64,000 nucleotides of DNA from Pirellulales bacterium (GCA_033762255.1 JANRLT010000065.1:1-64000), one strand, 5' to 3'; numbered from the stretch's first letter, positions 53,785-63,393 are shown. The notes: generated by a model from the sequence alone, not told the origin. Numbers and translations: made by a program.

Positions 53785-53913
53785 CATGCTGGCAAGTCAC
53801 TATTTGCGGGCCGAGCCCGCATCGCAGGACATCCTGTCCATTATAGACGAACTAGCCGGTCAAGCTTTGCACGCTGGCCACGATAGTACGGCTGGCCAAG
53901 CCAGCATGGCCAA
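53785..53913. promoter_or_regulatory. Repeat cluster upstream of parA, candidate partition site/operator
   Basis: A GCTGGCCA-type motif recurs: CATGCTGGC (53785-53793), CACGCTGGCCA (53870-53880), CGGCTGGCCA (53889-53898), and inverted AGCCAGCATGGCCA (53899-53912). Short hairpins TGCGGGC/GCCCGCA (53805-53821) and CAGGA/TCCTG (53825-53836) lie between. The position just upstream of parA fits autoregulatory operators or a centromere. Confidence 0.4.
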
Positions 53914-54281
53914 CAAATGTCAAAATCAGGAGCAGAACTCACAGAAGTTGACGCTACCCAAGACAAAATTGCTATTTTAAAGGAGCAAGGTTGCTCGCCA
54001 CGCTGCAATCTCCAATCAGCCAGACATCGTGATAGGGGTTGTCGAGATTGTCGTTCTCATGCAAAATCCAACAATTCGTTTTCAGCGCATTCCGAAGCTC
54101 TTTCGCGCGACACTCAACGTCGCCGGCGGTGAAAATCTGTGTAGGTCATATTTACGGCGTCGATCGTCCACACTCTAGTTACATCGTGCAATACATGACT
54201 CACTCCATTCGGCGGGCGGCAGCGGCGAGCGTGTGGTCTCTAAAAAACCGCTTGCCAAGGATGACGAATTCACGGTAAGTC

Positions 54282-54300
54282 ACTTCAAGGAACTTGAAGT
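54282..54300. promoter_or_regulatory. Inverted repeat at edge of iteron array
   Basis: Perfect 8-bp arms ACTTCAAG/CTTGAAGT with a three-base spacer, 19 bases before the first iteron. Typical place for a Rep or host factor binding site or rep operator. Confidence 0.45.
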
Positions 54301-54318
54301 TAGGGCCGGGCGTAGCGA

Positions 54319-54448
54319 CTACCGTGTTCTGAGACAAGCTACTGTGTCGCCAGACAAGCGAGCAACGTGTTGCCAGACAGGAAGCTACTGTGTTCAGAGG
54401 CAAGTCGTACCGTGTCCTGAGACAAGATTTGCCGTGTTGCCGGACAAG
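54319..54448 (+). other. Iteron origin of replication
   Basis: Six direct repeats of 20 bases close to TACCGTGTTCTGAGACAAG start at 54319, 54339, 54362, 54385, 54407 and 54429, spaced 20-23 bases (about two helix turns), and a degenerate seventh follows at about 54452. The core GTGT and AGACAAG is kept in nearly all. Just downstream lies an AT-richer stretch (54495-54540) and then the rep gene. This is the arrangement of iteron-controlled plasmids, where Rep binds the repeats to open the origin and limit copy number. Confidence 0.85.
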
Positions 54449-54544
54449 GGAAGCAGCGTTTTGTCGAGTACATTCAGCCGGTTGGCGGAGCGGAACTCTT
54501 GAACTAGCTTAACATTAAAGAACGTTTGGGCGACTTTATTAAGA

Positions 54545-55732
54545 ATGGGGAGGAATTTGACTAGAGAAGCGAGAGACGACCAAGGAAAGGTCATACCACT
54601 ATTTGGCAAGGACGAAATGAACCTGATCGAGTTTCCCTTCGGGCCAATCAGTACCACTACGGGCAAAACGCTGGAGGTTGAACATGCGACGTTCGACCGG
54701 AGGCTTAAACGCGAGGTCACCCGCACGCTCATCATCACCGGCTCAGACAAATGGGGGCTGCCGCGACCGATAGACGACCAAGTGCTCTTGGGAATGAAAG
54801 CTTTAACCTATGAAGCAGGGTGCGTGTCACCAAAGATCGCTTTCAGCCGTTACCGGCTCTGTCAGGTCATCGGCTGGCCCCCGGATGGACGGGCTTACCG
54901 GCGTTTGGAGGAATCGCTCGACCGCATCGCCGCCACAACCCTCAAGTTCAAGAACGCGTGGTGGGACAAGGGGGAGAAACAGTATAAGTCCAAGACCTTC
55001 CATCTGATCACGGAGGTAGAGATTTGCAATCGAGACCAACTTGATCTGAGTCGCGTCGCGACTGGCCGCTCCGAGCAGCAGCTTTGCACGTTTACCTGGA
55101 CCGAAGTGATCTGGAAAAGTTTTCAGGATGGGTTTATCCGCACACTCGACATGCAGCTTTTCAGGCGTATCGCTCAAGGGCGTCGCCGCGAAGTGCCACT
55201 CCGGCTGTTTCGAGTCCTTGATAAACGGTTCTATCACGCGCCGGTTGCCAAGTTCGACCTCCGCCGACTTTGCATCGGCACGCTGGGACTTTGTCCGAAC
55301 TACAGCCCCAGCCAGATGATCCGTGTTCTCGACCGCGCGGGCAAATGGCTGACCGAGTGTGGCTATCTGCAAGAGGTTTGGTACACAGGGCAGGGCAAAA
55401 ACATCGACGCCTGTTTTCGTAAACGAATCACGGCGCTCCAGCGCCCCCCACGCAACCTTGGTCAGGAAACTATTGGCTCCATGCACATGCTACCTCACGG
55501 CGTTGATCGTCTGAAAACTTGGATCAAGGAGCAGTGCGAAGCCGATTTGTGGCGGTACGAAACCGACGCGCTCGCCAGCGCCTTCGGGTCTGAACTGGAA
55601 CGGTCCATCGTCACCAAGGAGCGCGAGCAGGGGTTGCCTGTGCTGAGCGGCGGACGGACCCGCCTAGAGTATGTTCGCCGCTACTACGAACGTCAGGTAG
55701 AAACCTTGCCCAGCGCTGCTGTGGCGAGTTGA
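54545..55732 (+). CDS. Plasmid replication initiator (RepA/RPA-like)
   Basis: 395 residues. The beginning GKDEMNLIEFPFGPIS and the later segment TLIITGSDKWGLPRPIDDQV, then GWPPDGRAYRRLEESLDRIA and LFRVLDKRFYHAPVAKFDLR, match the general look of replication initiator protein A of iteron plasmids in several phyla. Winged-helix DNA-binding domains are expected. There is no strong ribosome binding site before the ATG at 54545; an internal start at 54617 would remove the conserved GKDEMN motif. The gene directly follows six iterons, which supports the role. The last 90 residues are variable. Confidence 0.85.
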   Translation: MGRNLTREARDDQGKVIPLFGKDEMNLIEFPFGPISTTTGKTLEVEHATFDRRLKREVTRTLIITGSDKWGLPRPIDDQVLLGMKALTYEAGCVSPKIAFSRYRLCQVIGWPPDGRAYRRLEESLDRIAATTLKFKNAWWDKGEKQYKSKTFHLITEVEICNRDQLDLSRVATGRSEQQLCTFTWTEVIWKSFQDGFIRTLDMQLFRRIAQGRRREVPLRLFRVLDKRFYHAPVAKFDLRRLCIGTLGLCPNYSPSQMIRVLDRAGKWLTECGYLQEVWYTGQGKNIDACFRKRITALQRPPRNLGQETIGSMHMLPHGVDRLKTWIKEQCEADLWRYETDALASAFGSELERSIVTKEREQGLPVLSGGRTRLEYVRRYYERQVETLPSAAVAS

Positions 55733-55961
55733 GGTGTAAATAAGGTTCTTTACTCGCTGTAGTAATTGCGTTTTAATGCGTAATGTCAAAGCGTTACAAG
55801 TTGTTTGTTACAAGCAAAAACTTGACGATAATTGTTTTTTTAAGCATTTGTTACAGCCCCCACGTGAAGGCGACGAAAGTTGAAAGCGTGCAATCTTTGC
55901 ATTCGCGCGATAAAATAGAGGCATCAGGGAACCAACGGCTTCCATAGACTTTGGTGACTCA

Positions 55962-56900
55962 ATGACTTCCCATGAATTATGTCGATCGTTATTTGATTAC
56001 AGCAGCCGAATTTCCTTTCTGGAACCTCTGCTGGAACCAGTTGGCGGCAACGATCTAGGACAGGGCTACCGCCATGTGCTTTGGCTAGGGACAGAAGAGC
56101 AGTTTGAGCTTCAATTGACTAAAGGTCTAACGAAACTGGTCAGCCATCATTTGGCGCTGTCATCGCAACGCGACTGGACGCGACAGCACAAGTGGATCAA
56201 CCAAATGTTTGGTGAGGTCTTCCGCCGCACGACGACCGACCGGCCGGCCTTTATCTGGACCACCCCGATCTGGAAAATCCTGTCACGCCCTAGTTTTGAC
56301 AAAAAACGCTGGTCTGTTCAAGTAAATCGCCCGTCTACAACAAAATTCCTCGGGCCTTGTCGAACCCCGACACTGCAAGCGATCTCCGCGATTGCGTCGG
56401 GGCGTGTGCAGATTCCCTTCAATAAGCTAGACTTACCTCGTAGGCGAGGAATTCGCGAACAGATATTTACGATGCGTCGTGAGCGAACTGTACTCGACTC
56501 AACCGGTCGCCCGATTGGGCCATTGCAGGAAAACCGCTTGACGTTGGGGCATCCTAGCGAAGACGCTGAAGCGTTACTAAAAGATCAGCAACCTATGGAG
56601 AGGATGCTGTTTTGCAATGGTGGCGGCTCTCCTTATGTCGATGCCATTAACATTCACATTGGAATACTTTATAACACCTCGGATCAGTCAACGGCTCTTG
56701 TAAAGCGCAGCAGCTTCAGCTTCGACAGAGAGGCACGCTTCCTTGGCTATGAAGACTCTAGCTGGCCTTTCCAAGCCTTGATGGAATTGCATCCTGATCT
56801 CCGCGCATTATTGACTGAGGCTGTCATCCAACTCAATATCAAGAAATCGATACAAGCATGGCCAAACGTACTCCTGAGAAACTCTCGACTCGCATGGTAG
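55962..56900 (+). CDS. Unknown protein, first of an overlapping pair
   Basis: 312 residues. Contains WLGTEEQFELQLTKGLTKLV, FIWTTPIWKILSRPSFDKKR and RSSFSFDREARFLGYEDSSW, none recognised. No signal peptide, span or clear enzymatic motif. It overlaps the next gene by 43 bases (or seven if the internal ATG at 56894 is used). Located between rep and the ParB-domain gene, so probably backbone. An AT-rich, rep-proximal leader (55733-55961) precedes it. Confidence 0.65.
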   Translation: MTSHELCRSLFDYSSRISFLEPLLEPVGGNDLGQGYRHVLWLGTEEQFELQLTKGLTKLVSHHLALSSQRDWTRQHKWINQMFGEVFRRTTTDRPAFIWTTPIWKILSRPSFDKKRWSVQVNRPSTTKFLGPCRTPTLQAISAIASGRVQIPFNKLDLPRRRGIREQIFTMRRERTVLDSTGRPIGPLQENRLTLGHPSEDAEALLKDQQPMERMLFCNGGGSPYVDAINIHIGILYNTSDQSTALVKRSSFSFDREARFLGYEDSSWPFQALMELHPDLRALLTEAVIQLNIKKSIQAWPNVLLRNSRLAW

Positions 56901-57961
56901 TCACCCCGCCGACATTGCCGGATTCCTTGGAGGGGCGCAATTCATCCGACGCGAAGAGCCAATCTGCCTACGTTCTCATGGCCATCCTGACAGCGGAAGG
57001 TAAGCTCATCGCAGCGGATGTCGTGCGATCAGGTGATTTTCAGCAACCCGATAACGAACTGCTTCAAAGTTTCGCGGATGCATCGCGGGCGTTTATATCA
57101 AATCGCCACTCCAACAAGCAAATTCAAAAATCGAACATTCATTTGATTGGGAATTATTCTAGCAACTCGCCGGGATTTCCGCAAGAGGATTACTATGCTG
57201 CACTTGAACTTGCATTTGCAAAGATTGATGCGGAAAACATCAATTATTGTCATATCGAATGGGGTACGGTTGAGTTGAGGTTGTTGACATTCCACGACAA
57301 ACAGTGGCAACCTTCCCAAGTGTCCAACAACGAGCTGCTGATACGTCTTCCCGAACTTCCACGAAATGTCTCTCCGACCGAGGCGGCGCAGCGAACATTG
57401 GAGGCACTGGACCAGCTTATTGTGCCGCTACGCGAGCAATGGGCATCCTACGAGCGAACGCATGGACGTGCACTCAATGAGACAAAGTATCCAGAAGTTG
57501 CCCGCGTCCGGGCTGCAATTCAGCCTTCCGAGGAACAGGTCCGTACGCAGGAAGACAAAATACTTTCAACAACTGCAAGCACTAAGCAAATAGTTGATAA
57601 AGCTTACACTATCGTCCAGGATTCGCTCCGACCTCGAACTTTCCGCCTGAAAATCGCTCGAAAGTTGAATCAATGCATCGAACGCTTCAATCGTCTTGAT
57701 TCAAAAGAAACCGAAGCCGGTGTTAAAAAGCAGCTAGTTGATGCGATTAATCTAGCCAAGAGGACTTTACGGCTGGAATCACGACTCACGAAATCTCTGA
57801 AAGAATTGACCAAAGGAACTTCTGTAGGGATTTCCTTTAGATCTTCATCAGTTAGCCAAAAGACAGGTCGCTTTGTAGTCCAGCAAACTTCGACACCTGA
57901 ACGAAAGTCTGCCAATCTGACTCGCGTCCTACCTATCACCCTCGTTCTTACAGACGAGTAA
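56858..57961 (+). CDS. Unknown protein, second of an overlapping pair
   Basis: 367 residues from the ATG at 56858 (the alternative at 56894 overlaps the upstream stop by seven bases). The N-terminal 170 residues form an alpha/beta-like domain (QSAYVLMAILTAEGKLIAAD, NYCHIEWGTVELRLLTFHDK). A long helical, probably coiled-coil section follows (from about 175 to 320, with QTEEQVRTQEDK-like and KSLKELTKG segments). No known family. It may work with the overlapping 55962-56900 product. Confidence 0.65.
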   Translation: MAKRTPEKLSTRMVVTPPTLPDSLEGRNSSDAKSQSAYVLMAILTAEGKLIAADVVRSGDFQQPDNELLQSFADASRAFISNRHSNKQIQKSNIHLIGNYSSNSPGFPQEDYYAALELAFAKIDAENINYCHIEWGTVELRLLTFHDKQWQPSQVSNNELLIRLPELPRNVSPTEAAQRTLEALDQLIVPLREQWASYERTHGRALNETKYPEVARVRAAIQPSEEQVRTQEDKILSTTASTKQIVDKAYTIVQDSLRPRTFRLKIARKLNQCIERFNRLDSKETEAGVKKQLVDAINLAKRTLRLESRLTKSLKELTKGTSVGISFRSSSVSQKTGRFVVQQTSTPERKSANLTRVLPITLVLTDE

Positions 57962-58100
57962 TCTCGCCGAATTGCTTGGCATTCCCTTGACTGAAAAAGC
58001 GAAGCTTCTATTATTTAAATAGTCATCGGCGATGGCTTTTTTCAGCGACTAATCGTCGAAGCGAATTAGCAATGTCAATCGCTTAACCTATTCCCCGAAC

Positions 58101-59096
58101 GTGGCAACGAACGTCCAAGATGCAACCATGGATCACAAAAATCGCCTCAACGGCCATTTCCCCGACCCAAACCCTAAGCCAAACTCCTCGCAAGGTCGAG
58201 ACATCAATTTTGATCTCGACGAAAAAACTCACGACAAGCTTACGGGACATGCTATTTACGAGATTGCCCCGGAGCATGCAGCAAGTTTGCCTGAGCATGC
58301 AGCCGCGGCGCTGTTTCCGATCTACGAGGTCGATGTCAAGCGCCTCACGCTGAGCATCCAGCAGTTCGAGCAACAGGTGCCGATTGTGCTGTACGAGGGT
58401 AAGGTCCTCGACGGCCGCTGCCGCATCCGAGCTTGTGTCAGTCTCAACCTTCCCGTGCTCGCTGTGCAATTTGCTGATTGCGATTTGAACGGTTTCTCGC
58501 CCAAGCAATGGGTTCTACACAGGAACCGTACAGCAACCGATGGCCGCCGTATGACTGACGTGGAATATGCACTTATTGTAGCTACCGTGTATGGCGCAGA
58601 GGCAAGCGAGCAGGCATCTCTTAGGATGAAAGGCGGCGTGGCAATTGATGACGTGCTGCGCGGCCCCGCAAACGAACTTCTGGCAATGGCATTTAACCTC
58701 TCTCCGAGCTTGATGAAGCAAGCCATGAAAATATCCAAGGCCGGAGAGCCAGAACTCATCGAATTGGTGAAAACAAAGAAGCTCAGTCTCTCGAAAGCCG
58801 ACGAGATTCTCAAGCTGCCCAAAGCTCAGCGCAAAGCAGCGATGAATGACCCGAAGCGACCATTGCCCTTGGCCAGCGCGGAACAAGCCCTTAAGGCCTT
58901 GAAGATCACCCTGAAATTGCTCGATAAAACCGAGAAGCGTATCTTGGAGATCACCGGTTCTAAGCACTTCAATGCCGTTAAACAAATAGACCTAGAGCTG
59001 TCGCTCAAGAAACTCCGCGACGCCATCTCGGGACTGCAACCAGCACAAACAGAAAACGCGATTTCGCAAGCAGAATCAAATGGTGGAGTCGCTTGA
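58101..59096 (+). CDS. ParB N-terminal-domain protein
   Basis: 331 residues starting at GTG 58101, or at ATG 58128. After a polar leader, residues about 75-135 fit the ParB/Srx fold used for CTP-binding or sulfiredoxin-like domains: KRLTLSIQQFEQQVPIVLYE, then GKVLDGRCRIRACVSLNLPV. A helix-rich middle (LSPSLMKQAMKISKAGEPEL, LSLSKADEILKLPKAQRKAA) resembles the KorB/ParB helix-turn-helix part. It is the second partition-type gene in the backbone and not paired with a ParA. It may be a regulator, or cooperate with the tubulin-like/vWA pair that follows. Confidence 0.75.
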   Translation: MATNVQDATMDHKNRLNGHFPDPNPKPNSSQGRDINFDLDEKTHDKLTGHAIYEIAPEHAASLPEHAAAALFPIYEVDVKRLTLSIQQFEQQVPIVLYEGKVLDGRCRIRACVSLNLPVLAVQFADCDLNGFSPKQWVLHRNRTATDGRRMTDVEYALIVATVYGAEASEQASLRMKGGVAIDDVLRGPANELLAMAFNLSPSLMKQAMKISKAGEPELIELVKTKKLSLSKADEILKLPKAQRKAAMNDPKRPLPLASAEQALKALKITLKLLDKTEKRILEITGSKHFNAVKQIDLELSLKKLRDAISGLQPAQTENAISQAESNGGVA

Positions 59097-59173
59097 GCTT
59101 CTTTGCGAAGTGTACTACTTACATCATCTCTTACCCGCAGTGTTTCTGCCCTTAACAAGGAGTTCGACCCAGC

Positions 59174-61297
59174 ATGGCTTACAACAACAATAAATGGCGG
59201 CCTCATCAAACCGTACTCGTGCTGATCGGCGGGCACGCGCAACGGCTGATTCGTTACATCAAGGCAATCTACCCTCACATCACCTATGTGCTGGTCATAG
59301 ACGCGCCGAAAGAGATCGACGCCCTCTCTGGTCTTCCTCACAAACCAGCTATCAAGCTCTTCCACCTTGGTCACGGTCACACCGCGCTTACACTTAGCAA
59401 GATGCTGCCGAAACGCATGCTCGAGAAAATGCGCTCGTTGGGGGGCATGGCCGCTTCGGAAGGAATGGGGCAATCGATCCTGGTCGGTCGTCTGGCGGCG
59501 CAGGAATTGGTGAAATCTCGCGACTTTGTCGAGTTCATCAAGCAACAGCTTCTGCCGGCGATCCGCAAGACAGCCGGGGGCGCTATCGAAGAAGTCCTCT
59601 TTTTGTTCTTAGGCTCGGCGGCGGGTGGGACGTATTCCGGTGCCGAATTGCCGGTCGCCCACGCCCTGGCCACGCTCATAACCCAGTTCACATCTGCGAT
59701 CGCGCACGTCAGCTTCCTGGTGACAGGGCCGCTTACCTATGAAGGGCTTGGCGACCGGATTCTCAAGAACGGAGCCGCGGCATTGGCGGAATTGACGGCC
59801 TATGTGACCGCCACCGACCGCAACGCTCGCCACATCCGTACTTTGCGCCTCTTGGAACTGTCCCTGTGTGGGATCGACGAGTCATTGCGGGACGGTTATC
59901 TCGCGCAGATCGAGCAGGCCGCCCAGAGTAGTTGGCTAAAATACAATCTCCAAAGGACTGCTCCGAACCGCGCGCAGAATGGTCGATATGGAAACATCCA
60001 CATCTGGGAGGCGGCGTTCGGGTCGCCGCTCAACGATCACCAGCACATCGCTCCCGTGATAGCGGACTCCTACTTGCCCGCGCTCCGGCTCGTTCGTGAT
60101 CGAGTGCCGTCCGATTCCATCTTTCAGCGCCTGGAAATCGACCATGATCGCACCACGACCGTTGGTCGCACCGTTGAGCAAATTCTCGACGACGCTGACA
60201 AGTTGCCCGCAGACTCGCTGCTGCAGGAATTGGAGTCCTGCCCATTTTTGGATGCTGCTGAGGTGTTCGTGCGACGTAGCGCGAGCGAGCGTCTCAAGAT
60301 TCAGGAACTGCAAGACAGTTGGGCGGCCCCGGCGGCCACGCTTGAGGTTCTCGACCAGCGGATGCAGGCTCAACGGCGGCTGCTGGACCTGTTGCGAATC
60401 GAGTTAGAACTGCTAACGCAGCGGGAGTTGTCGCTGCAATCAGTCATCGTCGAGTCACGGCTCGACTTCCACCGCCAACACGCTCTACTTGTACCAGGAA
60501 ATCTCTGGAGCCACCTGCGTGGAGTCTGGAGTAGCACGGCCCAGAAACTTGCCCGGCTCGGTCGGGCGGCCTTTGCCGTCCATAATTCTTCGGTCGAAAT
60601 GACTGAGATCAAGACGGAGCTTGCCGCACTTGAACGGCTGCAAGCGACAATCGAAGCCGACTTCGATTATTGCCATGGCAAACTCGTCCGGCTGATTAAG
60701 CGGATAGAAGATTCTTGTCATGCTCTCGGTAAGCAACTTCCCAGTGTGATCGCGCGCCAACTCGACGAGCGCTTGCCGGAACTATGGGATGCGATCGATA
60801 AAACGAATGTCACGTTCATGGATGCGATTCGCGGTTCGGTGTGTTCGGTGACTATGAGCGGTTTGGCCCTGATCACAGACGCTCCGGGTCCGCGGGTAGA
60901 AGAGATTGCTGCCCAAATTGCCTCCGGTGCCTATTGCCAAACTCCGGCCGTGCCATGGGGTGGACAGCGGCGCTCGGAACAGGGAGCATTTTTCCTGATT
61001 TTTCCTCCAGTCGATGCGCCTTTGGCAGAGGTTCTCCGCCGCGAAGTGGCTTCTGCCGTCCCAGACGTGGCGATTGCATTCGCCGACTCCGTTCCAGCGG
61101 TGATCAATGTCACGGCGATCACGATGCGGCTTGTGCGTCGCCTCACTGACATTCTCACTAAACCGTATCACCACTCTCTCCGCGAAGTCGTTACAGATCC
61201 GTTTATGGAATCGTTTCTCCCCAACGGCCTCAGTACCCTCAAGGCGTTGGGGATGTCAGTGACTCGACCTCGGTCAAAAACGAAGCGTCTTACTTAA
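59174..61297 (+). CDS. Tubulin-like (Tubulin_2-type) protein
   Basis: 707 residues; AAGGAG lies 11 bases before the ATG. The N-terminus has a short Rossmann-like segment (TVLVLIGGHAQRLIRYIKAI). GMAASEGMGQSILVGRLAAQ (about 91-110) and FLFLGSAAGGTYSGAELPVA (about 143-162) correspond to the two regions around the nucleotide in the tubulin-like family, the second to the GGGTGxG loop, but with AAGGTYSG in place of the canonical sequence. VSFLVTGPLTYEGLGDRILK follows. The C-terminal half contains coiled-coil helices (about 400-530) and ends with an alpha/beta part. Pairs with a vWA gene downstream (25 bases). GTP-dependent filament formation is not certain. Confidence 0.7.
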   Translation: MAYNNNKWRPHQTVLVLIGGHAQRLIRYIKAIYPHITYVLVIDAPKEIDALSGLPHKPAIKLFHLGHGHTALTLSKMLPKRMLEKMRSLGGMAASEGMGQSILVGRLAAQELVKSRDFVEFIKQQLLPAIRKTAGGAIEEVLFLFLGSAAGGTYSGAELPVAHALATLITQFTSAIAHVSFLVTGPLTYEGLGDRILKNGAAALAELTAYVTATDRNARHIRTLRLLELSLCGIDESLRDGYLAQIEQAAQSSWLKYNLQRTAPNRAQNGRYGNIHIWEAAFGSPLNDHQHIAPVIADSYLPALRLVRDRVPSDSIFQRLEIDHDRTTTVGRTVEQILDDADKLPADSLLQELESCPFLDAAEVFVRRSASERLKIQELQDSWAAPAATLEVLDQRMQAQRRLLDLLRIELELLTQRELSLQSVIVESRLDFHRQHALLVPGNLWSHLRGVWSSTAQKLARLGRAAFAVHNSSVEMTEIKTELAALERLQATIEADFDYCHGKLVRLIKRIEDSCHALGKQLPSVIARQLDERLPELWDAIDKTNVTFMDAIRGSVCSVTMSGLALITDAPGPRVEEIAAQIASGAYCQTPAVPWGGQRRSEQGAFFLIFPPVDAPLAEVLRREVASAVPDVAIAFADSVPAVINVTAITMRLVRRLTDILTKPYHHSLREVVTDPFMESFLPNGLSTLKALGMSVTRPRSKTKRLT

Positions 61298-61322
61298 TTT
61301 TTCAATCATTTAGGAGCATGTC

Positions 61323-63182
61323 ATGTCATTCTGCCTACGATTCCTGGTTTTTTTGATTATTGATATCGTCGCTGTCGCGAGCTTCGCGTGGGCAGACACG
61401 CTGCACATCCAGTTAGGAGGTATTCCGGCCAGCGTATTGCTACTACTCGGCACGATTTTCTTGTGGGTCACTCGAACGCGGACGACTGGTCACCAGAAGT
61501 TTCGGGAAAGCCCGCTTCGCGAAGCATTAGTCGGTGCATTCATGGGTGCTGTATGGACCGGGATGCTGCTGCTCTACTTCTTCGTGGCGGCGCGCCTACC
61601 AGGAACCCACGCCTTTTTCCTGGATGGCAATCGAGCGTCGGTCGAATATTCTGTCCGCCTGCTGGAGGAGCGCGCTAATCACTTGGAAGCCGCCGAGATT
61701 TGCCTCGCTGAACTCGCAAATCTACACACGGCCGATTACACCCTGTCCCTCGCTACTCGTGCCGTCCGGAATCTCACTCTTGCCGCCGAGCGCTTTCCTG
61801 CACAAGCGGGAGAATTGCTCAATCGGGCGATACGCGTAGCCCAGCAGTATGGCGTTTCGGCTGATTATCCACGCTCAGTGCTTGCTGCGCTCGCGGCTCT
61901 TATCCAGCAGAAAAAACTCGCTGGGGAGATAGCCGCTGCTCAGACACAATTGAAAACAACTGACGCTCGCCGCCAGGAAGGAGAGCGGGAGTTAGCCGCC
62001 GCTCAAGAAAAACTGAAAACAACTGAAGCTCGCCGTCAGGATGGAGAGCGGGAGTTGGCCGCCGCCCAGGCAAAACTGAAAACAACTGACGCTCGCCGTG
62101 AAGACGCAGAGCGTTTGCTCGCGTCGCATGAACGACAGTCGGCGGCAGCACTCCATGCCGCCATCGCAACGCGACTCCAGTCAGTTATCGCTGTCGTCCG
62201 CGCTACACTCGCGGACGATTTGACGACGGTCGGGCAACTCCTCGAAGACGTGATGCGAGTGGCGGCCGACAAGCAAGTTTCCACGGTGGATGCCGCCAAG
62301 GTCGTGACGGAGGTCCGCGCGGCAATTGCGAGCAGGCAGCCGCAAGCTTTACCTATAGGTGCTCGGGCACGCCTGTTACGGTTCTTGCCGTCTGCCATGC
62401 CGGGACTGTTGATTGCCGACATGCAAGTCACCGACGCTGCTGGCAACCCCATGGCCTCCTTGCGTTCCGTTGACTTCGTCGCGCGGCAGGACGGACGTAT
62501 TTGTACTCTGGCGGCAAGGCCGCTGGCAGGGGAAGGAACGCTCGAACTCGCATTAGCGCTTGATCGCAGCGACTCGATGCAGGGAGAGAAGCACCATTCC
62601 ATGAAGGCTGCCTGCGTAGAGATGCTGCAGAAGCTCCCCAGCGAAGTTAGCTTGAGAGTGACAACCTTTGGTACCGACGTTAGGACCGTGGCAGACTGGG
62701 GAACAAAACGCGACGTGGCCATCGTTGGCTGTCAGCGGCTCCAAACGGGTGGCGCTACGGCGTTGTTTGCCGCAATCGCCGAGGCACTTCGGTCCTTGGC
62801 AGACCGGCCAGGTCAGAGGCACATCGTCGTCTTCAGCGACGGCGCCAACTCGGTCCCGGGGCCTTCCCCCGCGTCTCTCATTGACGAAGCCCGGCGGCGA
62901 CAGATCTCTATTCATTTCATTGCCCTGACCTCGGGAAATGACGACCTCACCGACGTTAAGGCAATTGCCACCAAAACCGGAGGTCGTGTCCTGGTTGTCG
63001 GCGACGCCCGCGATCTGACTGTCTCGTTTCGCCAAGTGGCGGACGAACTGACAGCGAACTGTCATCGGCTCGCAATCCTCGACGTTGCCCCATCCCAGCC
63101 ACTCGAGATTCAGATTGGTGGTCTCAACTCCGTGCAAGTCGTCGTCCCACCCCAAATAGCCCAGCGGACCGTCGCACAATAG
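61323..63182 (+). CDS. Membrane protein with coiled coil and von Willebrand A domain
   Basis: 619 residues; TAGGAG precedes the ATG. Three hydrophobic spans lie at about 4-22, 36-51 and 70-94. A helical region and three exact-length 21-residue repeats (LKTTDARRQEGEREL type, residues about 204-266) form a coiled coil. A second helical stretch to 340 leads to a vWA domain with the metal-ion site D414-R-S416-D-S418, QTGGATALFAAIAEAL and IVVFSDGANS. So the vWA domain should be on the same side as the coiled coil. It is directly downstream of the tubulin-like gene and probably works with it as a membrane-linked unit. The paired arrangement is known for such families; function is not. Confidence 0.85.
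   Translation: MSFCLRFLVFLIIDIVAVASFAWADTLHIQLGGIPASVLLLLGTIFLWVTRTRTTGHQKFRESPLREALVGAFMGAVWTGMLLLYFFVAARLPGTHAFFLDGNRASVEYSVRLLEERANHLEAAEICLAELANLHTADYTLSLATRAVRNLTLAAERFPAQAGELLNRAIRVAQQYGVSADYPRSVLAALAALIQQKKLAGEIAAAQTQLKTTDARRQEGERELAAAQEKLKTTEARRQDGERELAAAQAKLKTTDARREDAERLLASHERQSAAALHAAIATRLQSVIAVVRATLADDLTTVGQLLEDVMRVAADKQVSTVDAAKVVTEVRAAIASRQPQALPIGARARLLRFLPSAMPGLLIADMQVTDAAGNPMASLRSVDFVARQDGRICTLAARPLAGEGTLELALALDRSDSMQGEKHHSMKAACVEMLQKLPSEVSLRVTTFGTDVRTVADWGTKRDVAIVGCQRLQTGGATALFAAIAEALRSLADRPGQRHIVVFSDGANSVPGPSPASLIDEARRRQISIHFIALTSGNDDLTDVKAIATKTGGRVLVVGDARDLTVSFRQVADELTANCHRLAILDVAPSQPLEIQIGGLNSVQVVVPPQIAQRTVAQ
61932..62120 (+). repeat. Three tandem 63-bp repeats in vWA gene
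   Basis: Each unit encodes 21 residues AAAQxxLKTTxARRxxxERxL. The codons are well conserved among units, suggesting recent duplication; unit number may vary between strains. Confidence 0.8.
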
Positions 63183-63393
63183 TTGTACCTTACAAGACCC
63201 ATAACAGACCTTTTCAACCCATACCACACCGTGGCACCGCAGTGCTTGCTAAGAGATCGCTTCGCTCCAGAAATCGAAATAAAAGAGAGACTTCGGGCGT
63301 TTACAGAAAGCCCATAAGTGTTTGCAGGAAGCATTCGACTCGCAGGTAGAGCCTTTCCCGTCAAGACTTACAACGCAAACCACCAAGAAACAG
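63183..63393. other. Upstream region of RHH/relaxase genes, possible oriT
   Basis: 210 bases between the vWA gene and the relaxosome genes. Small inverted repeats occur (GGGC/GCCC at 63295-63298 and 63310-63313) in an otherwise AT-balanced stretch. MobF plasmids usually have oriT next to these genes, but no nic site could be identified by eye. Confidence 0.3.

Noticed and set aside
54319-54448. CRISPR array
   Set aside because: Units are adjacent 20-base direct repeats with almost no spacers and lie before a rep gene, so they are iterons.
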